The translations under genes were made by a program, and so were the position numbers. Below, in pieces: positions 31,055 through 39,485 of a stretch of 59,190 bases of DNA (position 1 is its first letter; each line of letters begins with the position of its first letter). The notes beneath the pieces were generated by a model. The model was not told the DNA's origin. It did no database searches and saw nothing but the letters and a program-made list of their open reading frames with translations. The stretch comes from Aureimonas altamirensis (GTDB taxonomy: Bacteria; Pseudomonadota; Alphaproteobacteria; Rhizobiales; Rhizobiaceae): contig NZ_BBWQ01000023.1 in NCBI RefSeq assembly GCF_001463885.1, positions 1-59,190 of the forward strand, read 5' to 3'.

Positions 31055-32248
31055 ATGAACAGGCTCGGGTTCATCGATGGGTTGCGAGGCTATTTCCTCG
31101 TCTTCATGATGATCAACCATCTCAATTTCACGGGCGGGTACTGGCTGGTCAAACTCAACCACAACCAGCTCGCCTTCGTCGAGGATGCTCAGGGGTTCAT
31201 TTTCCTGTCGGGGCTGCTCGTCGGCCTCGTCTATGCCCGCAAGATGCTGAAGGGCGGCTTCATGGCCGGCGCTCAGGCGGTTTGGAAGCGCGCTCGGCAG
31301 CTCTATGTGTATGTTCTGGTTGCCCTGGCGATCCTGCTCGTGGCCGCCGCCACGCTTCCGCAGGCGGCGGAGTTGTGGTCGCCCTGGATGGGCGATCTGT
31401 CGATCACCGATCCGGTGCGGGTGATCTCGGCCATGCTGATGATCTACCAGCCGACCTATATGGACATCCTGCCCCAGTACATCGTGTACATGCTCGTTTC
31501 GCCGTTCGCGCTGTGGCTGTGCCTTCACAAGCGCTGGGGTGTCGTGGCGCTGATATCCTTCATGGCGTGGCTGATCGCGCAGCTCGGTCTTCATACCGTT
31601 CTGACCGGGCCCATCGACCAGGCGCTGGCCGGCGACGGCCCGATCGGCATTCGCGCCCATTTCAACGTCCTGGCGTGGCAGGTCGTGTTTTTCTCCGGCG
31701 TCATCATGGGCGCGATGACCGCCCAGAAAAAGATTCCCTGGGATCGCATCTTCAGCCCCGATCGCAGCATCCTGCCCGTTGCGGCGCTCGTGATCTGCCT
31801 CTTCTTCCTGCCGCTGCGCGTCGCGACCGGCTATGGGCTCATGTCGGACGAACTTTTGCAGAGCTTCATGCCCTTCGAGGTCCGGGCAACCTTCGGCCTC
31901 GTCTATCTGGCGAATTTCGTTGCGGCCGGCGTCGGCATCGCATGGCTGGCGATTGCCGGGCCCAGGCATCGCAATGCCACGGTGCGGTGGATCGCCAATG
32001 CCCTGCACTATGTGATGACGCTGTCTTTCCTGCGCCTGATCGGCCGTCACTCGCTGCAGGTCTATGCCTGGCACATCATCATCGTCTACGGCCTGATCTA
32101 TGTGGATCTGCGCACGCCCGAATTCAGCGAGGTCACGAAGACGCTCATCGCCATCTTCGGCATCTCGCTTCTGGCCATACCGGCCCTGTGGCGAGAGCGC
32201 GGCTCGTCCGATGACGGCCCGAAGCCGACTGCCCCGATCGCACGTTGA
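31055..32248 (+). CDS. opgC: OpgC-type membrane acyltransferase for periplasmic glucans
   Basis: 397 aa integral membrane protein with about ten helices. It starts with the family motif RLGFIDGLRGYFLVFMMINHL, and it has EDAQGFIFLSGLLVGLVYARK and a late YAWHIIIVYG segment. OpgC proteins transfer succinyl groups to osmoregulated periplasmic glucans. The divergent opgG supports this. GGAAGAG lies just before the ATG at 31055; the upstream TTG start is not needed. A terminator follows. Confidence 0.88.
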   Translation: MNRLGFIDGLRGYFLVFMMINHLNFTGGYWLVKLNHNQLAFVEDAQGFIFLSGLLVGLVYARKMLKGGFMAGAQAVWKRARQLYVYVLVALAILLVAAATLPQAAELWSPWMGDLSITDPVRVISAMLMIYQPTYMDILPQYIVYMLVSPFALWLCLHKRWGVVALISFMAWLIAQLGLHTVLTGPIDQALAGDGPIGIRAHFNVLAWQVVFFSGVIMGAMTAQKKIPWDRIFSPDRSILPVAALVICLFFLPLRVATGYGLMSDELLQSFMPFEVRATFGLVYLANFVAAGVGIAWLAIAGPRHRNATVRWIANALHYVMTLSFLRLIGRHSLQVYAWHIIIVYGLIYVDLRTPEFSEVTKTLIAIFGISLLAIPALWRERGSSDDGPKPTAPIAR

Positions 32249-32254
32249 GCCAAA

Positions 32255-32284
32255 AAAAGGGGCGCCCCGCAGGACGCCCCTTTT
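32255..32284. terminator. Bidirectional rho-independent terminator between opgC and dps
   Basis: The perfect 10-bp inverted repeat AAAAGGGGCG / CGCCCCTTTT has a 10-base loop. T runs lie at both ends (TTTT on the plus strand, a run of seven T on the minus strand). It fits termination of both opgC and dps. Confidence 0.85.
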
Positions 32285-32307
32285 ATCGTAAAGACGGATG
32301 ACGCGGC

Positions 32308-32790
32308 TCAGGCAGCCGTCGACTTCAAATGCGCGCGCAGCATCCAGGCGAACTTGTCGTGCACCTCGATACGGCCGGTGGCCATATCGTTCGTGGCCCA
32401 GTCGCCATGCTGCTCGGCAACCTGCGCCAGGGCCGACAGGGTGGACGACAGGGTCTCCTGGTCGGCCAGAAGCAGCTCCACCATGGTCTTGGCGTCGGTG
32501 TGGCCGTCATGCTCGGTGATTGCGCTGCGGTCGAGATAGACCGAGTAGCGCCCTTCCGCATGGGCGTCGAAGGCCTTGATGCGCTCGGCCAGAAGGTCCT
32601 GCGCCTCGAAATGGTCTTCGTAGATTTCCTGGAAAAGCGCATGAAGCGGCCCGAAGGACCAGCCCGTGACGTTCCAGTGGAAATTCTGTGCCTTCAGCGT
32701 CTCGATTGCCGTCTCGGCCAGCGCCTGGGTAAGGCCATTGACGATTTCTTCCTTGGCATTCGGTTCGATCTTTGCGGCGATCAGGCCCAT
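32308..32790 (-). CDS. dps: Dps ferritin-like DNA-binding/iron-storage protein
   Basis: 160 aa Dps-family protein. Ferroxidase-site residues at the subunit interface are seen as H38 (NFHWNVTG), H50 (LHALFQE), D65 and E69 (AQDLLAERI). It stores iron with H2O2 as oxidant and protects DNA. The N-terminal extension is short with few lysines, so DNA binding may be weak. Two palindromes upstream (32846-32866 and 32900-32918) suggest regulation by iron and perhaps oxidative stress. The gene is monocistronic, bounded by the 32255 terminator. Confidence 0.93.
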   Translation of the reverse strand: MGLIAAKIEPNAKEEIVNGLTQALAETAIETLKAQNFHWNVTGWSFGPLHALFQEIYEDHFEAQDLLAERIKAFDAHAEGRYSVYLDRSAITEHDGHTDAKTMVELLLADQETLSSTLSALAQVAEQHGDWATNDMATGRIEVHDKFAWMLRAHLKSTAA

Positions 32791-32845
32791 GGTCTTAAAC
32801 TCCGATCCGGCCGGTCAACGACGTTCGCGCATGACCCGGCGCTCC

Positions 32846-32866
32846 TGTAATTCTGGAACGATTACA
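32846..32866. promoter_or_regulatory. Inverted repeat in the dps promoter region
   Basis: TGTAAT and ATTACA flank a 9-base spacer, 56-76 bases before the dps start codon. The regulator is unknown. Confidence 0.45.
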
Positions 32867-32899
32867 AGGTAGCCCTGTCTGCTCCCTCTTGCAATCCCT

Positions 32900-32918
32900 G
32901 TTTAGAACTTTTCTAAAC
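32900..32918. promoter_or_regulatory. Iron control element (Irr-type ICE box)
   Basis: GTTTAGAA-CTT-TTCTAAAC is a perfect 8-bp inverted repeat. Its inner 17 bases match the TTTAGAA-N3-TTCTAAA element bound by Irr in Hyphomicrobiales. It lies 110 bases upstream of dps and contains the stop codon of the small gene at 32913-33092. Confidence 0.75.
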
Positions 32919-33092
32919 TAGGTCCCGGTCGCTGTCATCGCACCCCGGTTCGCCGAAATGGCCCCGCCGGATCGCGTCCAGGCTCAGCCAGTAATCGGCC
33001 GGCCGGATACGCGAGCGGAAGCCGGCCAGCGCCACTGCGGCGCTGATCGGAACCAGTACAGAAAGTATTGCGGTTGGAGACAATGCGATCAT
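32913..33092 (-). CDS. Small single-helix membrane protein, 59 aa
   Basis: An open frame from ATG at 33092 to TAG at 32913. The N-terminus (ALSPTAILSVLVPISAAVAL) is a plausible membrane helix or signal anchor, followed by a charged cytoplasmic or periplasmic tail ending GCDDSDRDLV. GAGGG lies 7 bases before the ATG, which supports translation. I do not recognise the family. It sits between eutE and dps on the same strand, behind the palindrome at 33125-33142, and its stop codon lies inside the iron control element. A frame in another phase (32935-33120) lacks these features. Confidence 0.5.
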   Translation of the reverse strand: MIALSPTAILSVLVPISAAVALAGFRSRIRPADYWLSLDAIRRGHFGEPGCDDSDRDLV

Positions 33093-33124
33093 CGGTGCCC
33101 TCTTCGCCGTGCCTGTCCATATGT

Positions 33125-33142
33125 AAAGTGGATAAACACTTT
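33125..33142. promoter_or_regulatory. Palindrome upstream of the 59-aa gene
   Basis: AAAGTG-GATAAA-CACTTT is a perfect inverted repeat, 33 bases before the ATG at 33092 and next to a possible -10 (TACATAT on the minus strand). It is a likely operator for an unidentified repressor. Confidence 0.45.
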
Positions 33143-33186
33143 CATGTTTTTGGCAAGAGGGATTTGGATGGCGGTGACGTGCGGGG

Positions 33187-34191
33187 TCAGACCGTGCCGA
33201 CGACCGCGGCGCAATCTCCCGACTTCACGAGGCCTGGAAAATGCCGTGCCGCAAGGATGCCCGAAAGGCCGGCACGCAGGTCGACCGGCTCCGTCCCGGT
33301 GCGGTCCACGCTGTGGATGCGGGCGACGACGTCACCCTGCTCCACCGGCATGCCCAGATCGACAAGTGGCTCCATCAACCCGTCATGCTCGGCGAAGGTG
33401 AAACAGTCTGCCGACGGCATGTCGAGCCAGCGTGTCGGCGCCGGCTCCGGTTCGCCGGACAGGATGCCGGCATGGCGCAGCACGTTGGCGACACCGCGCC
33501 GGGCGATGCCCACCGTGTTCGCCGTCGATGTGCCGCCACCGCCGAGTTCGGTTGTCACGAAGATCTTGCCCTGCTCTTCGGCTGCGGTGTCGTACATGCC
33601 GACGGCATCGATCTCGAGCATCTTCATCGAATAGGGTGCGCCGAAGGCCGCCACCGCGGCGAAGCTGGCCGCCTCCTGTGCCTTGTCGGGCAGGATGTGA
33701 GCGGCGGCAAAGGGTACGAAATCCAGCGTACGGCCGCCGGAGTGGAAGTCCAGGACGATATCGGCCATCGGCAGAAGGTGACGCTGGAAGAAGTCGGCGA
33801 TCTTCTGCGTCACCGTGCCGTCCGGCCTGCCGGGGAAGGTCCGGTTGAGATTGCCCTTGTCGATGGGAGAGGTCCGCGTGCCGGCACGGAAGGCCGGATA
33901 GTTCATCGCCGGCACGATGATGACGCGGCCGGACACCTCTTCCGGCCGCAGGCGGCGGGCCAGGTCGAACAGGGCGATGGGCCCCTCGTACTCGTCGCCG
34001 TGGTTTCCGCCGGTCAGGAGCGCGGTCGGCCCCTCGCCATTGGCCACGACGGTAATCGGGATCATGACCGAGCCCCAGGCGGAATCGTCCCGGCTGTACG
34101 GCAGGCGCAGGAAGCCGTGCCGCACCCCCGGTGCGGCAAGGTCGATGGTGGGCACGATGGGCGATGGAGGCAGGTCGAGCGTCATCAGCAT
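33187..34191 (-). CDS. eutE: N-acetyl-diaminobutyrate deacetylase (ectoine degradation), EutE/DoeB
   Basis: 334 aa of the succinylglutamate desuccinylase/aspartoacylase (M14-like) family. The zinc ligands are visible in GGNHGDEYEG (H and E) and LDFHSGG (H). It removes acetate from N-alpha-acetyl-2,4-diaminobutyrate to give diaminobutyrate. It follows eutD after 4 bases, as in other ectoine clusters, so the family alternative (succinylglutamate or acetylaspartate hydrolysis) is unlikely. The start may be 34191 or 34185. Confidence 0.92.
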   Translation of the reverse strand: MLMTLDLPPSPIVPTIDLAAPGVRHGFLRLPYSRDDSAWGSVMIPITVVANGEGPTALLTGGNHGDEYEGPIALFDLARRLRPEEVSGRVIIVPAMNYPAFRAGTRTSPIDKGNLNRTFPGRPDGTVTQKIADFFQRHLLPMADIVLDFHSGGRTLDFVPFAAAHILPDKAQEAASFAAVAAFGAPYSMKMLEIDAVGMYDTAAEEQGKIFVTTELGGGGTSTANTVGIARRGVANVLRHAGILSGEPEPAPTRWLDMPSADCFTFAEHDGLMEPLVDLGMPVEQGDVVARIHSVDRTGTEPVDLRAGLSGILAARHFPGLVKSGDCAAVVGTV

Positions 34192-34195
34192 GGCC

Positions 34196-35377
34196 TTATG
34201 CCTTGATGAAGAGCTGGCGCGGCACGTCTGCCAGGATCTCCACGCCGGTATCCGTGATAGCGATGGATTCGGTGATCTCCAGCCCCATGTCCTCCAGCCA
34301 CAGGCCGGTCATGAAGTGGAATGTCATGCCGGGCTGAAGAACCGTCTTGTCGCCCGGGCGAAGGCTCATGGTGCGCTCGCCCCAATCCGGCGGATAGGAC
34401 AGGCCGATCGGATAGCCGGTGCGATTGTCTTTGACGATCCCGTACTTGCGCAGCACCGCGAAGAACGCGTTGGCGATATCCTCGCAGGTATTGCCGGGCC
34501 TTGCCGCGGCAAGGCCTGCCTCCATGCCTTCCAGCGTCGCCTTTTCCGCATCCAGGAAGGCCTGCGTCGGCTTGCCGAGGAAGATCGTGCGCGAAAGCGG
34601 GCAGTGATAGCGCTTGTAGCAGCCGGCGATCTCGAAGAAGGTGCCCTCCCCGGTCCGCATGGGCCTGTCGTCCCATGTCAGATGCGGCGCGGAGGCATCC
34701 GCCCCCGAAGGCAGCAGCGGCACGATGGCCGGATAGTCGCCGCCGAAGCCGTCGATGCCGCGGGTGCCCGCATCGTAGATTTCGGCCACGAGGTCGCATT
34801 TGCGCATTCCGGGCTCGATCGTATCGACGATCCGCTTATGCATGGCGCCCACGATCTTCGCCGCGATGCGCATGTAGTCGAGCTCCTGCGGGCTCTTGAC
34901 CGCGCGCTGCCAGTTGACGAGCGCCGTCGCATCCACGAAGCGCGCGCCAGGCAGATGTTCGCGCAGCGCGGCGTAGGCCGCGGCGGAAAACCAGTAATTG
35001 TCCATCTCGACGCCGATCGTCAGCGTGTCCCAGCCGCGCTCGCGCAGCACCTCGGACAGGTAGTCCATCGGGTGCCGCTCGGTGGACTGCACGTAATGGT
35101 CGGCGTAGCCGACGATATTGTCGTGCGACAGATACGCCGTGCGCTTTGCGCCATTGGCGTCCTGGCCGCGCCCGTACCAGACGGGCTCGCCCTCGGGGGG
35201 CACGATGACGCCCTGGTGCACATAGAAGGACCAGCCGTCATAGCCGGTCAGCCACGCCATGTTGGACGGGTCCGACACGTAGAGAAGGTCGATGCCCTTG
35301 GCCGCCATGGCCTTGCGCGTCTTCTGAAGACGGCTGGCATATTCGGCGCGGGTAAAATTGAGCTGCGGCTCTGTCAT
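34196..35377 (-). CDS. eutD: Ectoine hydrolase EutD/DoeA
   Basis: 393 aa M24 (pita-bread) family protein: a creatinase-like N-terminal domain (about 1-155) and a C-terminal domain (about 165-393). It opens the ectoine ring to N-alpha-acetyl-diaminobutyrate. The sequence YVSDPSNMAWLTGYDGWSFY and the C-terminal FHFMTGLWLEDMGLEITE match DoeA rather than Xaa-Pro peptidases. It lies in the eutABCDE order on the minus strand between eutC and eutE. Confidence 0.93.
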   Translation of the reverse strand: MTEPQLNFTRAEYASRLQKTRKAMAAKGIDLLYVSDPSNMAWLTGYDGWSFYVHQGVIVPPEGEPVWYGRGQDANGAKRTAYLSHDNIVGYADHYVQSTERHPMDYLSEVLRERGWDTLTIGVEMDNYWFSAAAYAALREHLPGARFVDATALVNWQRAVKSPQELDYMRIAAKIVGAMHKRIVDTIEPGMRKCDLVAEIYDAGTRGIDGFGGDYPAIVPLLPSGADASAPHLTWDDRPMRTGEGTFFEIAGCYKRYHCPLSRTIFLGKPTQAFLDAEKATLEGMEAGLAAARPGNTCEDIANAFFAVLRKYGIVKDNRTGYPIGLSYPPDWGERTMSLRPGDKTVLQPGMTFHFMTGLWLEDMGLEITESIAITDTGVEILADVPRQLFIKA

Positions 35378-35398
35378 GGTGCACCCTGGAAAGGAGGA

Positions 35399-36388
35399 TC
35401 AGCTGGTAAAGCGCGTACCCACCCCGGCCGACTTGGCGCGGGCATGGGCCAGCGTGGCGATGGCGGTATCCTGCACACCGGTTCCGGTGAGGTCCGCGAA
35501 GGTGATGGAGTGGGCATCGGCGCGTCCGGGCGCCTGCCCTGCGACGACAGCGCCAAGCTCGGGAAAGGGCGCGTCGGCGGCCACCAGGCCGGCCGCGATG
35601 GCATGATGCAACTCGCCCAGAATGCGCGTCTGGGCCAGCTTGTCGGCGACGTAGCGGGCGGCTGCCACGAGAGTGGGGTCCACTTCGTTCTTGTGCTCGG
35701 CATCCGAGCCCATGGCCGTGACATGGGTGCCGGGGCGCACCCAGCCGCGCTGCAGGATCGGCACCCGCGACGGTGTCGTCGTGACGATGATGTCGGCGCG
35801 CCGCGCCGCCTCCTGCGGGTCGCGGGCCGCTTCGACCGGCAGACCGATCGCCTCGGTCATCTCGGCGGCGGCGGCCTCGGCACGCGCGGCGTCGCGAGCC
35901 CATATCGTGGCGCCCTGCAGGGGGCGCACCATGGCCAGTGCCCGCAACTGCAGACGCGCCTGCATGCCGGCGCCGAAGGTGGTGGCATGGGATGCATCCG
36001 CTCGTGCCAGATGGCGCGCCGCCACCGCGCCGGCGGCCGCCGTGCGAATGTCGGTCAAATAGCCATTGTCGAGAAGCAGCGCCTGGACCAGCCCGGTGCG
36101 GGCGGACAGCAGCACCATCATGCCGTTGACGCTTGGCAGCCCCAGTTTCGGGTTGTCGAAGAAGCCCGGGCTGATCTTGATGGCGAAGCCGTCGATGCCG
36201 GGCACATAGGCGGTCTTTACGTCCACCTCGCCATTATGCTCCGCAACATCCAGGCGCAGGATCGGCGGCATCACGACCGCCTTCTCCGCAAGGGCGCGGA
36301 ATGCGCGCTCCACCGTATCGATGGCATCGATGTCCAATGGCACCAGGGTGCGCAGGTCCGGCTCCGTCAGGATCAGCATGTCGGGCAT
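35399..36388 (-). CDS. eutC: Hydroxyectoine utilisation protein EutC (ornithine cyclodeaminase-like)
   Basis: 329 aa of the ornithine cyclodeaminase/mu-crystallin family, with an NAD(P)-binding Rossmann region (FGAGMQARLQLRAL). With EutA and EutB it converts 5-hydroxyectoine into ectoine in the accepted model. The literal family name would be misleading here; gene order fixes the assignment. Its start overlaps the eutB stop by one base (TGATG). Confidence 0.9.
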   Translation of the reverse strand: MPDMLILTEPDLRTLVPLDIDAIDTVERAFRALAEKAVVMPPILRLDVAEHNGEVDVKTAYVPGIDGFAIKISPGFFDNPKLGLPSVNGMMVLLSARTGLVQALLLDNGYLTDIRTAAAGAVAARHLARADASHATTFGAGMQARLQLRALAMVRPLQGATIWARDAARAEAAAAEMTEAIGLPVEAARDPQEAARRADIIVTTTPSRVPILQRGWVRPGTHVTAMGSDAEHKNEVDPTLVAAARYVADKLAQTRILGELHHAIAAGLVAADAPFPELGAVVAGQAPGRADAHSITFADLTGTGVQDTAIATLAHARAKSAGVGTRFTS

Positions 36389-37368
36389 CAGGCCGCGTCC
36401 TCCAGCCCGTCGGCGCCGGCTATCACGCGGCGGTGCAGGTCCATGTCGATATTGCGCCCCGAAACAAGGGCCAGCACCGGACCGGAAGGCCGTATCCGCC
36501 CGGCGACGAGGGCCGCGATGCCGACTGCGCCGGCCCCCTCCACCACTTCGCGCTCTTCGAGATAGGCGTGGCGCATCCCCGCCGCGATCTCCGCCTCGCT
36601 CACCAGGATCACGTCGTCGACCAGATCCCGCACCATGGAGAAGGTGTAGCGGTTCGCATGGCCCACCCCGCCGCCGAGCGAGTCGGCCAGTGTTGGCAGC
36701 TCCTCTACCTCGACGGGCCGGCCGGCCTGAAGGCTGGCCGCCATGGCCGCGCCCCGCTCCATCGAGATGCCGAGGATGCGCACGGTAGGCCGCAGCGCCT
36801 TGATCGCGCAGGCGATACCGGCAATCAGCCCGCCGCCGGACAGCGGAACCAGCACGGTCTGCACTTCCGGCGCCTGCTCCAGGATCTCCAGCCCGATCGT
36901 ACCCTGGCCAGCGATGACGTCGGCGTGGTCGAAGGGCGGCACGGAGACGATCCCCTCCTCGGCCACCATCCGGTCCACTTCGCGCTGCGCGTCGTCCTGG
37001 CTGCGACCGACGATGCGCGCTTCGGCGCCCAGCGCCGAGATCGCCTTCACCTTGTTCATCGGCACCAGGCTGGACATCGCGATGATGGCGCGTGCGCCCG
37101 TCCGGCGCGCCGCATAGGCAAGAGCCCGGCCGTGATTGCCGGTCGACGCCGCCGCAACGCCGCGCGCCCGCTCGGCCGCCGACAGGCGTTCCACGGCATT
37201 GGCCGCACCGCGCAGCTTGAAGGCACCGGTGATCTGCCGTTGCTCGTGCTTCAGGAACACCGGTACGCCAACCCGCCCGGACAGGCTTTCCGACTGGTCC
37301 ACGGGCGTTTCCCGCACGATTCCTGCGATACGCCGGCGGGCGTCCTGAATATCGGAAAGGGCGATCAT
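36388..37368 (-). CDS. eutB: Hydroxyectoine utilisation dehydratase EutB (threonine dehydratase-like)
   Basis: 326 aa fold-type II PLP enzyme. The PLP lysine lies in ITGAFKLRGAANA and the phosphate-binding glycine loop in PLSGGGLIAGIA. In this cluster it acts on hydroxyectoine, removing the hydroxyl group, rather than on threonine. The ATG at 37368 overlaps eutA by 4 bases (ATGA); the open frame extending to 37539 is not supported. Confidence 0.9.
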   Translation of the reverse strand: MIALSDIQDARRRIAGIVRETPVDQSESLSGRVGVPVFLKHEQRQITGAFKLRGAANAVERLSAAERARGVAAASTGNHGRALAYAARRTGARAIIAMSSLVPMNKVKAISALGAEARIVGRSQDDAQREVDRMVAEEGIVSVPPFDHADVIAGQGTIGLEILEQAPEVQTVLVPLSGGGLIAGIACAIKALRPTVRILGISMERGAAMAASLQAGRPVEVEELPTLADSLGGGVGHANRYTFSMVRDLVDDVILVSEAEIAAGMRHAYLEEREVVEGAGAVGIAALVAGRIRPSGPVLALVSGRNIDMDLHRRVIAGADGLEDAA

Positions 37369-38141
37369 GCGGCCTCCGGCATGGCAGTACGCATCAGCCG
37401 GCCGACGGCGCGCGGCCCGGCCGTCAGGCCACAATGGTTGAGGGCGGCCCAGGCACTGGCCTGGTTGCTGGTCACAACCGGCCGGCCGATCCGCGCCTCG
37501 ATCTCGTCGATAACCCCGGCCGAGCGGACCGCCGTGCACGAGATGAAAAGCGCCTGCGCGTCGTCCGCCGTTGCGGACACGGCGGCATCGACAATACTTT
37601 GCCGGCTTATTCTTGCCATCTGGCGGTCATCCGTCAGGCCCAGGCAGGTAAAGCCGGCAAGCTCGAGCCCCTTGTCCTCGAAGTAGCGGGCCATCGGCAC
37701 GCTGGTCTCGACCGTATAGGGCGTCAGCACGCTGACACGACGTGCGTCGAGCGCCATCAGGCCTTGAACCGCGGCCAGAGGCGGCGTTACCACGGGCACG
37801 CCGGGCTTGCCGAGCGCGATGGCGTCCGCCACCGCCGCATCGCCGATGACGACCGAGGCCGAGGTGCACGAAAAAACGATCGCGTCGAGGCTCTCGTCCG
37901 GCAACAGCAGGGCGGCGGCCTCCGACAGGCGCGGCGCCGCAGCGGCAAGGTTTTGCGGCGTCGTCGGGTTGGCATAGGCAATCCGCGCGGCATGGAGGGC
38001 CACGCCTGGCGCCGCCACCAGGCGTACGAAGTCGGGCTCGCTCGTCAGGTCCGTCGCCAGCAGGATCAGGCCGATCCGCCTGTCGACCGGCTGTGGATCG
38101 AACTGCAGTGGAGCGGTGGCCAGACGGACCGTTGCGGACAT
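37365..38141 (-). CDS. eutA: Hydroxyectoine utilisation protein EutA (Asp/Glu racemase/maleate isomerase-like)
   Basis: 258 aa of the Asp/Glu racemase superfamily with paired catalytic cysteines in FSCTSASVVIG and FISCTAVRSAG. It probably acts on the hydroxyectoine stereochemistry before EutB and EutC. The ATG at 38141 begins one base after the ehuD stop, giving a tight transporter-to-enzyme junction. The longer frame to 38222 overlaps ehuD and is rejected. Confidence 0.9.
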   Translation of the reverse strand: MSATVRLATAPLQFDPQPVDRRIGLILLATDLTSEPDFVRLVAAPGVALHAARIAYANPTTPQNLAAAAPRLSEAAALLLPDESLDAIVFSCTSASVVIGDAAVADAIALGKPGVPVVTPPLAAVQGLMALDARRVSVLTPYTVETSVPMARYFEDKGLELAGFTCLGLTDDRQMARISRQSIVDAAVSATADDAQALFISCTAVRSAGVIDEIEARIGRPVVTSNQASAWAALNHCGLTAGPRAVGRLMRTAMPEAA

Positions 38142-38142
38142 G

Positions 38143-38799
38143 TCAGGCGACCTTTCCATAGCGCCGCTCGAGATAGCGTACGCCGAAGACCGAGATGAGC
38201 GAGATGACCAGGAAGAAGGCACCGACGAGCGTGATCGGCTCTATGTAGCGATAATTGTAGTTGGCGATCGAGCGCGCCTGGTTCATCAACTCCAGCACGG
38301 TGATGGCCGACAGAAGCGGCGTTTCCTTGAACATGGCGATAAGGTAGTTGGCCAGCGCCGGAACCATCGGCGCCACGGCCTGCGGCAGCACGACGTGGCG
38401 CCAGGTCTGCCCGCCGGTCATGTTGCAGGCCTTGGCTGCCTCCCACTGGCCGCGCGGCACGTTCTCGATGCCGGCGCGGTACACTTCCGCCGTGTAGGTG
38501 GCGTAGTGCAGCCCGAGGCCGATGACGCCGGCAACCAGCGGCGCCAGCGTGATGCCGATATCCGGCAGGATGTAGAAGAGAAAATAGAGCTGCACCAGCA
38601 GCGGCGTGCCGCGGATGAATTCCACCACCAGCGAAACGGGGCGCGCCAGCCAGGGGTTTGCCGACCGCCGCGCGACGGCGATGACCAGGCCGAGCACGGC
38701 CGCCAGCACGAAGCCGAGCAGCGTCGCGACAACGGTGATCTTCGCACCCGCGACAAGGGTCGGCATGATCTGCCAGACGAAATTCCAATCCCATTCCAT
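38143..38799 (-). CDS. ehuD: Ectoine/hydroxyectoine ABC transporter permease EhuD
   Basis: 218 aa polar amino-acid (HisM) family permease with about five helices and the coupling loop EAAKACNMTGGQTWRHVVLPQA. It pairs with EhuC. It starts 4 bases after ehuC and ends next to eutA. Confidence 0.92.
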   Translation of the reverse strand: MEWDWNFVWQIMPTLVAGAKITVVATLLGFVLAAVLGLVIAVARRSANPWLARPVSLVVEFIRGTPLLVQLYFLFYILPDIGITLAPLVAGVIGLGLHYATYTAEVYRAGIENVPRGQWEAAKACNMTGGQTWRHVVLPQAVAPMVPALANYLIAMFKETPLLSAITVLELMNQARSIANYNYRYIEPITLVGAFFLVISLISVFGVRYLERRYGKVA

Positions 38800-38803
38800 C
38801 GCG

Positions 38804-39463
38804 TCAGGCCCTCACGCCGTCGAGGCCGCGGGACAGCCGCCGTTCCAGAAACCGGATTCCGGCGGTGATGACCGACGCCATGGCGAAGTACAGGACGAGG
38901 ATGGTGATGAAGGGGACAGCGGTATTGCCGGTCTGCGCCCGCACCACCTGCGCCTGGAAGGTCATGTCCGCCAGCGAGATCAGCGACACGATGGCCGTCG
39001 CCTTGAGAAGCTCGATAGCGTTGTTGTTGAAGGTGGGCAGCATGATCACCAGTGCCTGCGGCAGGATGATGTGGCGCATGGCCTGCCAGCGCGTCAGGTT
39101 GAGCGCCACGCAGGCCTCGCGCTGCTCGCGGCCTATGGCACGGATGGCGCCGCGCACCACCTCCGCGCCATAGGCGCCGACATTCAGGCCCAGCGCCAGC
39201 ACGCCGGCCTGCATTTCGCTGAGGGTCAGGCCCATCAGCGGCAGGACGTAATAAGCCCAGAAAAGCTGCACGAAGATCGACGTGCCGCGAAAGAACTCGA
39301 CATATGTGGTGGCCAGCGCCCGCACCCACCAGAGCTGCAAGACGCGCCCCAGACCGGCCACGAAGGCGACGAGCAACGCGAAGAGACAACCATAGACCGT
39401 CAGCTTCACGGTGACGACCGCGCCTTCCAGTATCAGCTGGAGATAGCCGAGCCACATATCCAT
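38804..39463 (-). CDS. ehuC: Ectoine/hydroxyectoine ABC transporter permease EhuC
   Basis: 219 aa HisM-type permease with the coupling loop REACVALNLTRWQAMRHIILPQA. It lies between ehuB (22-base gap) and ehuD (4-base gap). Confidence 0.92.
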   Translation of the reverse strand: MDMWLGYLQLILEGAVVTVKLTVYGCLFALLVAFVAGLGRVLQLWWVRALATTYVEFFRGTSIFVQLFWAYYVLPLMGLTLSEMQAGVLALGLNVGAYGAEVVRGAIRAIGREQREACVALNLTRWQAMRHIILPQALVIMLPTFNNNAIELLKATAIVSLISLADMTFQAQVVRAQTGNTAVPFITILVLYFAMASVITAGIRFLERRLSRGLDGVRA

Positions 39464-39485
39464 CGGAGTTCTTCTTCAGCCGGGC

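Noticed and set aside
32935-33120. A 61-codon minus-strand frame starting at 33120
   Set aside because: No ribosome site and an Arg/Gly-rich composition; the overlapping 33092-32913 frame has a good site and a membrane helix.
33917-36565. An 882-codon plus-strand frame across eutC-eutE
   Set aside because: Antisense to three well-supported ectoine genes with no motif of its own.
35399-38141. Literal family calls (ornithine cyclodeaminase, threonine dehydratase, Asp/Glu racemase) for three adjacent genes
   Set aside because: The order matches eutA-eutB-eutC between ehuD and eutD; hydroxyectoine conversion explains all three better.
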